A stretch of DNA of 64,000 nt from Xylocopa sonorina (Eukaryota > Arthropoda > Insecta > Hymenoptera > Apidae). The stretch is from the NCBI RefSeq assembly GCF_050948175.1, contig NW_027490135.1:1178001-1242000 (forward strand). Reading direction: 5' to 3'. This document shows positions 27,177 through 39,732 of this stretch, piece by piece (position 1 is the stretch's first letter; every line of letters starts with the position of its first letter). The position numbers and the translations under genes were made by a program. Below the pieces are notes generated by a model. That model worked only from the letters and a program-made list of their open reading frames with translations, was not told the origin of the DNA and ran no database searches.

Positions 27177-30100
27177 CATGGGAAGATATAATATTCATTG
27201 CGAAGTATTTTGCATTCCTCGTCTACGATTCAAATGAATGTAAATGCGAAACTTCCTTGCTAGGAAATAGCGTCTGCAGATGTCTAGGTATCGTAGCAAT
27301 AGAGTTCTAATGCTTCTTAAAACGCGATATCGCATCTCATTTCTATGTTTCATGGTAAGATGTAATATGATTTGCGAAGTGTTATGTATTCCTCCTCTAC
27401 ACTTCAAATGAATGTAAATGCGACACTTCCTTGCTAGGAAGTAGCGCTTGCAGATATCTTGGTATCGTAGCAATAGAGTTCTAATGCTTCTTAAAACGCG
27501 ATATCGCATCTCATTTCTATGTTTCATGGTAAGATGTAATATGATTTGCGATGTGTTATGTATTCCACCTCTATACTTCAAATGAATGTAAATGCGACAC
27601 TTCCTTGCCAGGAAATAGCGTTTGCAAATGTCTACCTATCGTAGCAATAGTGTTTTAATGCTTCTTAAAACGCGATATCGCATCTCATTTCTATGTTTCA
27701 TGGTAAGATATAACATGATTTGCGAAGTGTTATGTATTCCTCGTCTACACTTCAAATGAATGTGAATGCGATACTTCCTCGCTAGGAAATAGCGTTTGCA
27801 GATGTCTACGTATCGTAGCAATAGCTTTCTAATGCTTCTTAAAACGCGAAATCGCATCTCATTTCTATGTTTCATGGTAAGATATAACATGATTTGCGAA
27901 GTGTTATGTATTCCTCATCTGCACTTCAAATGAATGTAAATGCGACACTTCCTTGCAAGGAAATTGCGTTTGCAGATATCTACGTATCGTAGCAATAGAG
28001 TTCTAATGCTCCTTAAAACGCGATATCGCATCTCATTTCTATGTTTCATGGTCAGATATAATATGATTTGCGAAGTGTCATGTATTCCTCGTGTACACTT
28101 CAAATGAATGTGAGTGCGACACTTCCTCGCTAGGAAATAGCGTTTGCAGATGTCTACGTATCGTAGCAATAGATTTCTAATGCTTCTTAAAACGAGATAT
28201 TGCATCCCATATCTATGTTTCATGATAAGATATAATATTCATTGCGAAGTCTTATGCATTCCTCGTCTACGATTCAAATGAAAGTAAATGCGACACTTCC
28301 TTGCAAGGAAATAGCGTTTGCAGATGTCTACGTATCGTAGCAATAGAGTTCATATGATTCTTAAAACGCGATATCGCATCTCATTTCTATGTTTCATGGT
28401 AAGATATAACATGATTTGCGAAGTGTTATGTATTCCTCGTCTGTACTTCAAATGAATGTAAATGCGACACTTCCTTGCAAGGAAATAGCGTTTGCAGATG
28501 TCTACGTATCGTAGCAATAGAGTTCATATGATTCTTAAATCGCGATATCGCATCTCATTTCTATGCTTCATGGTACGATATAATATGATTTGCGAAGTGT
28601 TATGTATTCCTCGTCTACGATTCAAATGAAAGTAAATGCGACACTTCCGTGCAAGGAAATAACGATTGCAGATGTCTACGTATCGTAGCAATAGAGTTCA
28701 TATGATTCGTAAAACGCGATATCGCATCTCATTTCTATGTTTCATGGGAAGATATAATATTCATTGCGAAGTATTTTGCATTCCTCGTCTACGATTTAAA
28801 TGAATGTAAATGCGAAACTTCCTTGCTAGGAAATAGCGTCTGCAGATGTCTAGGTATCGTAGCAATAGAGTTCTAATGCTTCTTAAAACGCGATATCGCA
28901 TCTCATTTCTATGTTTCATGGTAAGATGTAATATGATTTGCGAAGTGTTATGTATTCCTCCTCTACACTTCAAATGAATGTAAATGCGACACTTCCTTGC
29001 TAGGAAATAGCGCTTGCAGATATCTTGGTATCGTAGCAATAGAGTTCTAATGCTTCTTAAAACGCGATATCGCATCTCATTTCTATGTTTCATGGTAAGA
29101 TGTAATATGATTTGCGATGTGTTATGTATTCCACCTCTATACTTCAAATGAATGTAAATGCGACACTTCCTTGCCAGGAAATAGCGTTTGCAAATGTCTA
29201 CCTATCGTAGCAATAGTGTTTTAATGCTTCTTAAAACGCGATATCGCATCTCATTTCTATGTTTCATGGTAAGATATAACATGATTTGCGAAGTGTTATG
29301 TATTCCTCGTCTACACTTCAAATGAATGTGAATGCGATACTTCCTCGCTAGGAAATAGCGTTTGCAGATGTCTACGTATCGTAGCAATAGCTTTCTAATG
29401 CTTCTTAAAACGCGAAATCGCATCTCATTTCTATGTTTCATGGTAAGATATAACATGATTTGCGAAGTGTTATGTATTCCTCATCTGCACTTCAAATGAA
29501 TGTAAATGCGACACTTCCTTGCAAGGAAATTGCGTTTGCAGATATCTACGTATCGTAGCAATAGAGTTCTAATGCTCCTTAAAACGCGATATCGCATCTC
29601 ATTTCTATGTTTCATGGTCAGATATAATATGATTTGCGAAGTGTCATGTATTCCTCGTGTACACTTCAAATGAATGTGAGTGCGACACTTCCTCGCTAGG
29701 AAATAGCGTTTGCAGATGTCTACGTATCGTAGCAATAGATTTCTAATGCTTCTTAAAACGAGATATTGCATCCCATATCTATGTTTCATGATAAGATATA
29801 ATATTCATTGCGAAGTCTTATGCATTCCTCGTCCACGATTCAAATGAAAGTAAATGCGACACTTCCTTGCAAGGAAATAGCGTTTGCAGATGTCTACGTA
29901 TCGTAGCAATAGAGTTCATATGATTCTTAAAACGCGATATCGCATCTCATTTCTATGTTTCATGGTAAGATATAACATGATTTGCGAAGTGTTATGTATT
30001 CCTCGTCTGTACTTCAAATGAATGTAAATGCGACACTTCCTTGCAAGGAAATAGCGTTTGCAGATGTCTACGTATCGTAGCAATAGAGTTCATATGATTC

Positions 30101-31051
30101 TTAAATCGCGATATCGCATCTCATTTCTATGTTTCATGGTACGATATAATATGATTTGCGAAGTGTTATGTATTCCTCGTCTACGATTCAAATGAAAGTA
30201 AATGCGACACTTCCGTGCAAGGAAATAACGATTGCAGATGTCTACGTATCGTAGCAATAGAGTTCATATGATTCATAAAACGCGATATCGCATCTCATTT
30301 CTATGTTTCATGGGAAGATATAATATTCATTGCGAAGTATTTTGCATTCCTCGTCTACGATTTAAATGAATGTAAATGCGAAACTTCCTTGCTAGGAAAT
30401 AGCGTCTGCAGATGTCTAGGTATCGTAGCAATAGAGTTCTAATGCTTCTTAAAACGCGATATCGCATCTCATTTCTATGTTTCATGGTAAGATGTAATAT
30501 GATTTGCGAAGTGTTATGTATTCCTCCTCTACACTTCAAATGAATGTAAATGCGACACTTCCTTGCTAGGAAATAGCGCTTGCAGATATCTTGGTATCGT
30601 AGCAATAGAGTTCTAATGCTTCTTAAAACGCGATATCGCATCTCATTTCTATGTTTCATGGTAAGATGTAATATGATTTGCGATGTGTTATGTATTCCAC
30701 CTCTATACTTCAAATGAATGTAAATGCGACACTTCCGTGCCAGGAAATAGCGTTTGCAAATGTCTACCTATCGTAGCAATAGTGTTTTAATGCTTCTTAA
30801 AACGCGATATCGCATCTCATTTCTATGTTTCATGGTAAGATATAACATGATTTGCGAAGTGTTATGTATTCCTCGTCTACACTTCAAATGAATGTGAATG
30901 CGATACTTCCTCGCTAGGAAATAGCGTTTGCAGATGTCTACGTATCGTAGCAATAGCTTTCTAATGCTTCTTAAAACGCGAAATCGCATCTCATTTCTAT
31001 GTTTCATGGTAAGATATAACATGATTTGCGAAGTGTTATGTATTCCTCATC
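27177..31051. repeat. 9-mer higher-order repeat, 1566-bp period
   Basis: The marker CATGGGAAG occurs at 27177, 28743 and 30309, exactly 9 x 174 bp apart. Two full copies and about half of a third are present. The third diverges near 31050, where CATCGGCAC replaces CATCTGCAC. Few differences separate copies, such as GATTCAAATG versus GATTTAAATG near 27229 and 28795. Each copy contains one R-type unit (28194, 29760). Confidence 0.9.
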
Positions 31052-32369
31052 GGCACTTCAAATGAATGTAAATGCGACACTTCCTTGCAAGGAAATAGCG
31101 TTTGCAGATGTCTACGTATCGCAGCAATAGAGTTCTAATGCTCCTTAATACGCGATATCGCATCTCATTTCTATGTTTCATGGTCAGATATAATATGATT
31201 TGCGAAGTGTCATGTATTCCTCGTCTACACTTCAAATGAATGTGAGTGCGACACTTCCTCGCTAGGAAATAGCGTTTGCAGATGTCTACGTATCGTAGCA
31301 ATAGATTTCTAATGCTTCTTAAAACGCGAAATCGCATCTCATTTCTATGTTTCATGGTAAGATATAACATGATTTGCGAAGTGTTATGTATTCCTCGTCT
31401 ACACAACAAATTAATGTAAATGCGATACTTCCTTGCTAGGAAATAGCGTTTGCAGATGTCTACGTATTGTAGCAATAGAGTTCTTATGATTCTTAAAACG
31501 CGATATCGCATCTCATTTCTATGGTTCATGGTAAGATATAATACGATTTGCGAAGAGTTATGTATTCCTCGCCTACACTTCAAATGAATGTAAATGCGAC
31601 ACTTCCTTGCTAGGAAATAGCGTCTGCAGATGTCTAGGTATCGTAGCGATAGTGTTCTAATGCTTCTTAAAACGCGATATCGCATCTCATTTCTATGTTT
31701 CATGGTAAGATATAATATGATTTGCGAAGTGTTATGTATTCCTCGTCTACACTTCAAATGAATGTAAATGCGACACTTCCTGGCAAGGAAATAGCGTTTG
31801 CAGTTGTCTACCTATCGTAGCAATAGAATTGTAATGCTTCTTAAAACGCGATATCGCATCTCATTTCTACGTTTCATGGTAAGATATAATATGATTTGCG
31901 AAGAGTTATGTATTCCTCGCCTACACTTCAAATGAATGTAAATGCGACACTTCCTTGCTAGGAAATAGCGTCTGCAGATGTCTAGGTATCGTAGCGATAG
32001 TGTTCTAATGCTTCTTAAAACGCGATATCGCATCTCATTTCTATGTTTCATGGTAAGATATAATATGATTTGCGAAGTGTTATGTATTCCTCGTCTACGC
32101 TTCAAATGAATGTAAATGCGACACTTCCTGGCAAGGAAATAGCGTTTGCAGATGTCTACCTATCGTAGCAATAGAATTGTAATGCTTCTTAAAACGCGAT
32201 ATCGCATCTCATTTCTATGTTTCATGGTACGATATAATATGATTTGCGAAGTATTATGTATTCCTCGTCTACACTTCAAATGAATGTGAATGCGACACTT
32301 CCTCGCTAGGAAATAGCGTTTGCAGATGTCTACGTATCGTAGCAATAGAGTTCTTATGATTCTTAAAAC

Positions 32370-32379
32370 GCGATATCGC
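32370..32379. other. Dyad 1: palindrome GCGATATCGC (one per monomer)
   Basis: A perfect 10-bp palindrome at monomer positions 1-10, containing GATATC (the EcoRV recognition sequence). It is retained in the large majority of the 367 monomers. It is broken mainly in the variant class reading GAGATATTGC, and in units reading GCGAAATCGC, GCGATATGGC or GCGATACCGC. Its function is unknown. It could be a symmetric protein-binding site or the base of a cruciform, or it may simply be ancestral sequence. Confidence 0.9.
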
Positions 32380-32421
32380 ATCTCATTTCTATGTTTCATG
32401 GTAAGATATAATATGATTTGC

Positions 32422-32451
32422 GAAGTGTTATGTATTCCTCGTCTACACTTC
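32422..32451. other. Inverted repeat GAAGTGT / ACACTTC, 16-nt spacer
   Basis: GAAGTGT at monomer positions 53-59 is the exact reverse complement of ACACTTC at 76-82. The same ACACTTC heptamer recurs at 100-106 (32469-32475 here), immediately before and overlapping dyad 2. A single-stranded monomer could pair the first arm with either partner. Variant units reading CTACGATTC lose the first partner but keep the second. Confidence 0.7.
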
Positions 32452-32472
32452 AAATGAATGTAAATGCGACAC

Positions 32473-32486
32473 TTCCTTGCAAGGAA
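32473..32486. other. Dyad 2: palindrome TTCCTTGCAAGGAA
   Basis: A perfect 14-bp palindrome at monomer positions 104-117. Many monomers keep it intact. Others carry TTCCTCGCTAGGAA, TTCCTTGCTAGGAA or TTCCTTGCCAGGAA, which keep the outer arms TTCC/GGAA but break the centre. A few (near 40484, 41695, 43435, 46917, 48133, 49873) read TTCCTTCCTAGGAA, which contains a different, 10-bp perfect palindrome, TTCCTAGGAA. The outer arms are therefore more constant than the core. Confidence 0.85.
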
Positions 32487-32503
32487 ATAACGATTGCAGA
32501 TGT

Positions 32504-32516
32504 CTACGTATCGTAG
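32504..32516. other. Dyad 3: CTACG-TAT-CGTAG stem-loop
   Basis: A 5-bp inverted repeat with a 3-nt loop at monomer positions 135-147. Unlike dyads 1 and 2 it is often broken, as CTAGGTATCGTAG or CTACCTATCGTAG. These variants track the monomer subtype, so it is a good diagnostic site but a weak candidate for a conserved function. Confidence 0.75.
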
Positions 32517-32543
32517 CAATAGAGTTCATATGATTCTTAAAAC

Positions 32544-32716
32544 GCGATATCGCATCTCATTTCTATGTTTCATGGTAAGATATAAATGATTTGCGAAGTG
32601 TTATGTATTCCTCGTCAAAACTTCAAATGAATGTGAATGCGATACTTCCTCGCTAGGAAATAGCGTTTGCAGATGTCTACGTATCGTAGCAATAGCTTTC
32701 TAATGCTTCTTAAAAC
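32544..32716. repeat. 173-bp monomer type reading GATATAAATGATTT
   Basis: One base shorter than the standard GATATAATATGATTT. Eight copies start at 32544, 33935, 53248, 56553, 57944, 59335, 61596 and 63683, all in the right half of the window. Most occupy the same position within an 8-mer HOR, next to the rare GTCAAAACTTC site; the unit at 61596 lacks it. They are clean lineage markers for the 8-mer family. Confidence 0.9.
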
Positions 32717-34140
32717 GCGATATCGCATCTCATTTATATGTTTTATGGTAAGATATAATATGATTTGCGAAGTGTCATGTATTCCTCGTCTACACTTCAA
32801 ATGAATGTAAATGCGACACTACCTTGCTAGGAAATAGTGTCTGAAGATGTCTAGGTATCGTAGCAATAGAGTTCTAATGCTTCTTAAAACGCGATATCGC
32901 ATCTCATTTCTATGTTTCATGGTAAGATGTAATATGATTTGCGAAGTGTTATGTATTCCTCGTCTACACTTCAAATGAATGTGAATGCGATACTTCCTCG
33001 CTAGGAAATAGCGTTTGCAGATGTCTACGTATCGTAGCAATAGCTTTCTAATGCTTCTTAAAACGCGAAATCGCATCTCATTTCTATGTTTCATGGTAAG
33101 ATATAATATTCTTTGCGAAGTGTTATGCATTCCCCGTCTACGATTCAAATGGAAGTAAATGCGACACTTCCTTGCAAGGAAATAGCGTTTACAGATGTCT
33201 ACGTATCGTAGCAATAGAGTTCATGTGATTCTTAAAACGCGATATCGCATCTCATTTCTATGTTTCATGTTAAGATATAACATGATTCGCGAAGTGTTAT
33301 GTATTCCTCGTCTACACTTCAAATGAATGTGAATGCGATACTTCCTCGCTAGGAAATAGCGTTTGCAGATGTCTACGTATCGTAGCAATAGATTTCTAAT
33401 GCTCCTTAAAACGCGATATCGCATCTCATTTCCATGTTTCATGGTAAGATATAATATGACTTGCGAAGTGTTATGTATTCCTCGTCTACACTTCAAATGA
33501 ATGTAAATGCGACACTTCCTGGCAAGGAAATAGCGTTTGCAGATGTCTACCTATCGTAGCAATAGAATTGTAATGCTTCTTAAAACGCGATATCGCATCT
33601 CATTTCTATGTTTCATGGTACGATATAATATGATTTGCGAAGTATTATGTATTCCTCGTCTACACTTCAAATGAATGTGAATGCGACACTTCCTCGCTAG
33701 GAAATAGCGTTTGCAGATGTCTACGTATCGTAGCAATAGAGTTCTTATGATTCTTAAAACGCGATATCGCATCTCATTTCTATGTTTCATGGTAAGATAT
33801 AATATGATTTGCGAAGTGTTATGTATTCCTCGTCTACACTTCAAATGAATGTAAATGCGACACTTCCTTGCAAGGAAATAACGATTGCAGATGTCTACGT
33901 ATCGTAGCAATAGAGTTCATATAATTCTTAAAACGCGATATCGCATCTCATTTCTATGTTTCATGGTAAGATATAAATGATTTGCGAAGTGTTATGTATT
34001 CCTCGTCAAAACTTCAAATGAATGTGAATGCGATACTTCCTCGCTAGGAAATAGCGTTTGCAGATGTCTACGTATCGTAGCAATAGCTTTCTAATGCTTC
34101 TTAAAACGCGATATCGCATCTCATTTATATGTTTTATGGT

Positions 34141-36231
34141 AAGATATAACATGATTTGCGAAGTGTTATGTATTCCTCGTCTACACTTCAAATGAATGTG
34201 AATGCGATACTTCCTCGCTAGGAAATAGCGTTTGCAGATGTCTACGTATCGTAGCAATAGCTTTCTAATGCTTCTTAAAACGCGAAATCGCATCTCATTT
34301 CTATGTTTCATGGTAAGATATAACATGATTTGCGAAGTGTTATGTATTCCTCATCTGCACTTCAAATGAATGTAAATGCGACACTTCCTTGCAAGGAAAT
34401 TGCGTTTGCAGATGTCTACGTATCGTAGCAATAGAGTTCTAATGCTCCTTAAAACGCGATATCGCATCTCATTTCTATGTTTCATGGTCAGATATAATAT
34501 GATTTGCGAAGTGTCATGTATTCCTCGTGTACACTTCAAATGAATGTGAGTGCGACACTTCCTCGCTAGGAAATAGCGTTTGCAGATGTCTACGTATCGT
34601 AGCAATAGATTTCTAATGCTTCTTAAAACGAGATATTGCATCCCATATCTATGTTTCATGATAAGATATAATATTCATTGCGAAGTCTTATGCATTCCTC
34701 GTCTACGATTCAAATGAAAGTAAATGCGACACTTCCTTGCAAGGAAATAGCGTTTGCAGATGTCTACGTATCGTAGCAATAGAGTTCATATGATTCTTAA
34801 AACGCGATATCGCATCTCATTTCTATGTTTCATGGTAAGATATAACATGATTTGCGAAGTGTTATGTATTCCTCGTCTGTACTTCAAATGAATGTAAATG
34901 CGACACTTCCTTGCAAGGAAATAGCGTTTGCAGATGTCTACGTATCGTAGCAATAGAGTTCATATGATTCTTAAATCGCGATATCGCATCTCATTTCTAT
35001 GTTTCATGGTACGATATAATATGATTTGCGAAGTGTTATGTATTCCTCGTCTACGATTCAAATGAAAGTAAATGCGACACTTCCGTGCAAGGAAATAACG
35101 ATTGCAGATGTCTACGTATCGTAGCAATAGAGTTCATATGATTCATAAAACGCGATATCGCATCTCATTTCTATGTTTCATGGGAAGATATAATATTCAT
35201 TGCGAAGTATTTTGCATTCCTCGTCTACGATTTAAATGAATGTAAATGCGAAACTTCCTTGCTAGGAAATAGCGTCTGCAGATGTCTAGGTATCGTAGCA
35301 ATAGAGTTCTAATGCTTCTTAAAACGCGATATCGCATCTCATTTCTATGTTTCATGGTAAGATGTAATATGATTTGCGAAGTGTTATGTATTCCTCCTCT
35401 ACACTTCAAATGAATGTAAATGCGACACTTCCTTGCTAGGAAATAGCGCTTGCAGATATCTTGGTATCGTAGCAATAGAGTTCTAATGCTTCTTAAAACG
35501 CGATATCGCATCTCATTTCTATGTTTCATGGTAAGATGTAATATGATTTGCGATGTGTTATGTATTCCACCTCTATACTTCAAATGAATGTAAATGCGAC
35601 ACTTCCTTGCCAGGAAATAGCGTTTGCAAATGTCTACCTATCGTAGCAATAGTGTTTTAATGCTTCTTAAAACGCGATATCGCATCTCATTTCTATGTTT
35701 CATGGTAAGATATAACATGATTTGCGAAGTGTTATGTATTCCTCGTCTACACTTCAAATGAATGTGAATGCGATACTTCCTCGCTAGGAAATAGCGTTTG
35801 CAGATGTCTACGTATCGTAGCAATAGCTTTCTAATGCTTCTTAAAACGCGAAATCGCATCTCATTTCTATGTTTCATGGTAAGATATAACATGATTTGCG
35901 AAGTGTTATGTATTCCTCATCTGCACTTCAAATGAATGTAAATGCGACACATCCTTGCAAGGAAATAGCGTTTGCAGATGTCTACGTATCGCAGCAATAG
36001 AGTTCTAATGCTCCTTAAAACGCGATATCGCATCTCATTTCTATGTTTCATGGTCAGATATAATATGATTTGCGAAGTGTCATGTATTCCTCGTCTACAC
36101 TTCAAATGAATGTGAGTGCGACACTTCCTCGCTAGGAAATAGCGTTTGCAGATGTCTACGTATCGTAGCAATAGATTTCTAATGCTTCTTAAAACGCGAA
36201 ATCGCATCTCATTTCTATGTTTCATGGTAAG
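34141..36231. repeat. Displaced 12-mer copy of the 29.27-31.36 kb segment
   Basis: About 2.09 kb matches 29271-31361 at an offset of 4870 bp (28 x 174 minus 2). The marker CATGGGAAG is at 35179 and the rare ATCGCAGCAATAG is shared near 31120 and 35990. The 2-bp shortfall equals the two 173-bp units at 32544 and 33935 that lie between the copies. The two copies sit on either side of the 8-mer duplication at 32.1-34.1 kb. Confidence 0.82.
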
Positions 36232-39200
36232 ATATAATATTCTTTGCGAAGTGTTATGCATTCCCCGTCTACGATTCAAATGAAAGTAAATGCGACACTT
36301 CCTTGCAAGGAAATAGCGTTTACAGATGTCTACGTATCGTAGCAATAGAGTTCATGTGATTCTTAAAACGCGATATCGCATCTCATTTCTATGTTTCATG
36401 TTAAGATATAACATGATTCGCGAAGTGTTATGTATTCCTCGTCTACACTTCAAATGAATGTGAATGCGATACTTCCTCGCTAGGAAATAGCGTTTGTAGA
36501 TGTCTACGTATCGTAGCAATAGCTTTCTGATGCTTCTTAAAACGCGAAATCGCATCTCATTTCTATGCTTCATGGTAAGATATAATATGATTTGCGAAGT
36601 GTTATGTATTCCTCGTCTACACTTCAAATGAATGTGAATGCGACACTTCCTCGCTAGGAAATAGCGTTTGCAGATGTCTACGTATAGTAGCAATAGATTT
36701 CTAATGCTCCTTAAAACGCGATATCGCATCTCATTTCTATGTTTCATGGTAAGATATAATATGATTTGCGAAGTGTTATGTATTCCTCGTCTACACAACA
36801 AATTAATGTAAATGCGATACTTCCTTGCTAGGAAATAGCGTTTGCAGATGTCTACGTATTGTAGCAATAGAGTTCTTATGATTCTTAAAACGCGATATCG
36901 CATCTCATTTCTATGGTTCATGGTAAGATATAATACGATTTGCGAAGAGTTATGTATTCCTCGCCTACACTTCAAATGAATGTAAATGCGACACTTCCTT
37001 GCTAGGAAATAGCGTCTGCAGATGTCTAGGTATCGTAGCGATAGTGTTCTAATGCTTCTTAAAACGCGATATCGCATCTCATTTCTATGTTTCATGGTAA
37101 GATATAATATGATTTGCGAAGTGTTATGTATTCCTCGTCTACACTTCAAATGAATGTAAATGCGACACTTCCTGGCAAGGAAATAGCGTTTGCAGATGTC
37201 TACCTATCGTAGCAATAGAATTGTAATGCTTCTTAAAACGCGATATCGCATCTCATTTCTATGTTTCATGGTACGATATAATATGATTTGCGAAGTATTA
37301 TGTATTCCTCGTCTACACTTCAAATGAATGTGAATGCGACACTTCCTCGCTAGGAAATAGCGTTTGCAGATGTCTACGTATCGTAGCAATAGCTTTCTAA
37401 TGCTTCTTAAAACGCGATATCGCATCTCATTTATATGTTTTATGGTAAGATATAATATGATTTGCGAAGTGTCATGTATTCCTCGTCTACACTTCAAATG
37501 AATGTAAATGCGACACTTCCTTGCAAGGAAATAGCGTTTGCAAATATCTACCTATCGTAGCAATAGTGTTCAAATGCTTCTTAAAACGCGATATCGCATC
37601 TCATTTCTATGTTTCATGGTAAGATGTAATATGATTTGCGAAGTGTTATGTATTCCTCGTCTACACTTCAAATGAATGTAAATGCGACACTTCCTTGCTG
37701 GGAAATAGCGTCTGCAGATGTCTAGCTATCGTAGCAATAGGGTCCTAATGCTTCTTAAGACGCGATATCGCATATCATTTCTATGTTTCATGGTAAGATG
37801 CAATATGATTTGCGAAGTGTTATGTATTCCTCCTCTACACTTGAAATGAATGTAAATGCGACACTTCCTTGCTAGGAAATAGCGTCTGCAGATATCTAGG
37901 TATCGTAGCAATAGAGTTCTAATGCTTCTTAAAACGCGATATCGCATCTCATTTCTATGTTTCATGGTAAGATGTAATATGATTTGCGAAGTGTTATGTA
38001 TTCCTCCTCTACACTTCAAATGAATGTAAATGCGACACTTCCTTGCCAGGAAATAGCGTTTGCAAATGTCTACCTATCGTAGCAATAGAATTCTAATGCT
38101 TCTTAAAACGCGATATCGCATCTCACTTCTATGTTTCATGGTACGATATAATATGATTTGCGAAGTGTTATGTATTCTTCCTCTACACTTGAAATGAATG
38201 TAAATGCGACACTTCCTTGCTAGGAAATAGCGTCTGCAGATATCTAGGTATCGTAGCAATAGGGTTCTAATGCTTCTTAAAACGCGATATCGCATCTCAT
38301 TTCTATGTTTCATAGTAAGATGTAATATGATTTGCGAAGTGTTATGTATTCCTCGTCTACACTTCAAATGAATGTAAATGAGACACTTCCTTGCAAGGAA
38401 GTAGCGTTTGCAGATGTCTACGTATCGAAGCAATAGAGTTCAGAAGCTTCTTAAAACGAGATATTGCATCTCATATCTATGTTTCATGATAAGATAGAAT
38501 ATTCATTGCGAAGTGTTATGCATTCCTCGTCTACGATTCAAATGAAAGTAAATGCGACACTTCCTTGCAAGGAAATAACGATTGCAGATGTCTACCTATC
38601 GTAGCAATAGAATTCTAATGCTTCTTAAAACGCGATATTGCATCTCATTTCTACGTTTCATGGTAAGATATAATATGATTTGCGAAGTGTCATGTATTCC
38701 TCCTCTACACTTCAAATGAATGTAAATGCGACACTTCCTTGCTAGGAAATAGCGTCTGCAGATGTCTAGGTATCGTAGCAATAGAGCTCTAATGCTTCTT
38801 AAAACGCGATATCGCATCTCATTTCTATGTTTCATGGTAAGATGTAATATGATTTGCGAAGTGTTATGTATTCCTCGTCTACACTTCAAATGAATGTAAA
38901 TGCGACACATCCTTGCTAGGAAATAGGGTCTGCAGATGTCTAGGTATCGTAGCAATAGAATTCTAATGCTTCTTAAAACGCGATACCGCATCTCATTTCT
39001 ATGTTTCATGGTAAGATATAATATAATTTGCGAAGTGTTATGTATTCCTCGTCTACACTTCAAATGAATATGAATGGGACACTTCCTCGCTAGGAAATAG
39101 CGTTTGCAGATGTCTACGTATCGTAGCAATAGAGTTCATATGATTCTTAAAACGCGAAATCGCATCTCATTTCTATGCTTCATGGTAAGATATAATATGA

Positions 39201-39732
39201 TTTGCGAAGTGTTATGTATTCCTCGTCTACACTTCAAATGAATGTGAATGCGACACTTCCTAGCTAGGAAATAGCGTTTGCAGATGTCTACGTATAGTAG
39301 CAATAGATTTCTAATGCTCCTTAAAACGCGATATCTCATCTCATTTCTATGTTTCATGGTAAGATATAACATGATTTGCGAAGTGTTATGTATTCCTCGT
39401 CTACACTTCAAATGAATGTAAATGCGACACTTCCTTGCAAGGAAATAGCGTTTGCAGATGTCTACGTATCGAAGCAATAGTGTTCAAATGCTTCTTAAAA
39501 CGAGATATTGCATCTCATATCTATGTTTCATGATAAGATATAATATTCATTGCGAAGTGTTATGCATTCCTCGTCTACGATTCAAATGAAAGTAAATGCG
39601 ACACTTCCTTGCAAGGAAATAACGACTGCAGATGTCTACGTATCGTAGCAATAGAGTTCATATGATTCTTAAAACGCGATATCGCATCTCATTTCTATGT
39701 TTCATGGTAAGATATAATATTCTTTGCGATGT
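36232..39732. repeat. Mixed monomers between HOR blocks
   Basis: About 20 monomers that do not form one long clean period. Part (about 36.78-37.2 kb, marker CTACACAACAAATTAATG at 36791) matches 31.39-31.78 kb at an offset of 5392 bp. Units with CTTGAAATG occur near 37850 and 38190, and an R-type unit starts at 38458. No gene or foreign insertion is present. Confidence 0.65.

Larger units (their letters stand above)
32370..32543 (+). repeat. Reference 174-bp monomer (near-consensus example)
   Basis: A convenient near-consensus unit. Numbered from the first base of GCGATATCGC, the unit carries: a 10-bp palindrome at 1-10; an AT-rich stretch with GATATAATATGATTT at about 36-50; GAAGTGT at 53-59 and its inverse ACACTTC at 76-82, repeated at 100-106; a 14-bp palindrome at 104-117; and a CTACG-TAT-CGTAG stem-loop at 135-147. 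It ends with CTTAAAAC leading into the next unit. The main variable sites across the window are GTGTTATG/GTGTCATG, GTAAATG/GTGAATG, TTGCAAGG/TCGCTAGG/TTGCCAGG, GCGTTTG/GCGTCTG, CTACGTAT/CTAGGTAT/CTACCTAT and AGAGTTCTAATG/AGCTTTCTAATG. My hand consensus has 32 G, 31 C and 9 CpG. Differs from the common form at AACGATT (usually AGCGTTT). Confidence 0.95.
32127..34140. repeat. 8-mer (1391 bp) duplication
   Basis: CCTGGCAAGG recurs at 32127 and 33518, 1391 bp apart (8 x 174 minus 1). The missing base comes from a 173-bp unit reading GATATAAATGATTT (32544). The same unit type is repeated at 33935. The second copy is incomplete and joins the 9-mer-related segment at about 34141. The same 8-mer reappears at 52.8-54.5 and 56.1-59.7 kb. 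Confidence 0.85.

Noticed and set aside
32403..32420. TATAAT in GATATAATATG as a bacterial -10 or TATA-box promoter
   Set aside because: It occurs in nearly every monomer, has no properly spaced -35 element and has no gene downstream. It is part of the satellite consensus.
32473..32492. Possible CENP-B box in TTCCTTGCAAGGAAATA
   Set aside because: The essential pattern TTCG....A..CGGG is not met: TTCC replaces TTCG and there is no CGGG. The resemblance is limited to TTC and the A-rich follow-up.
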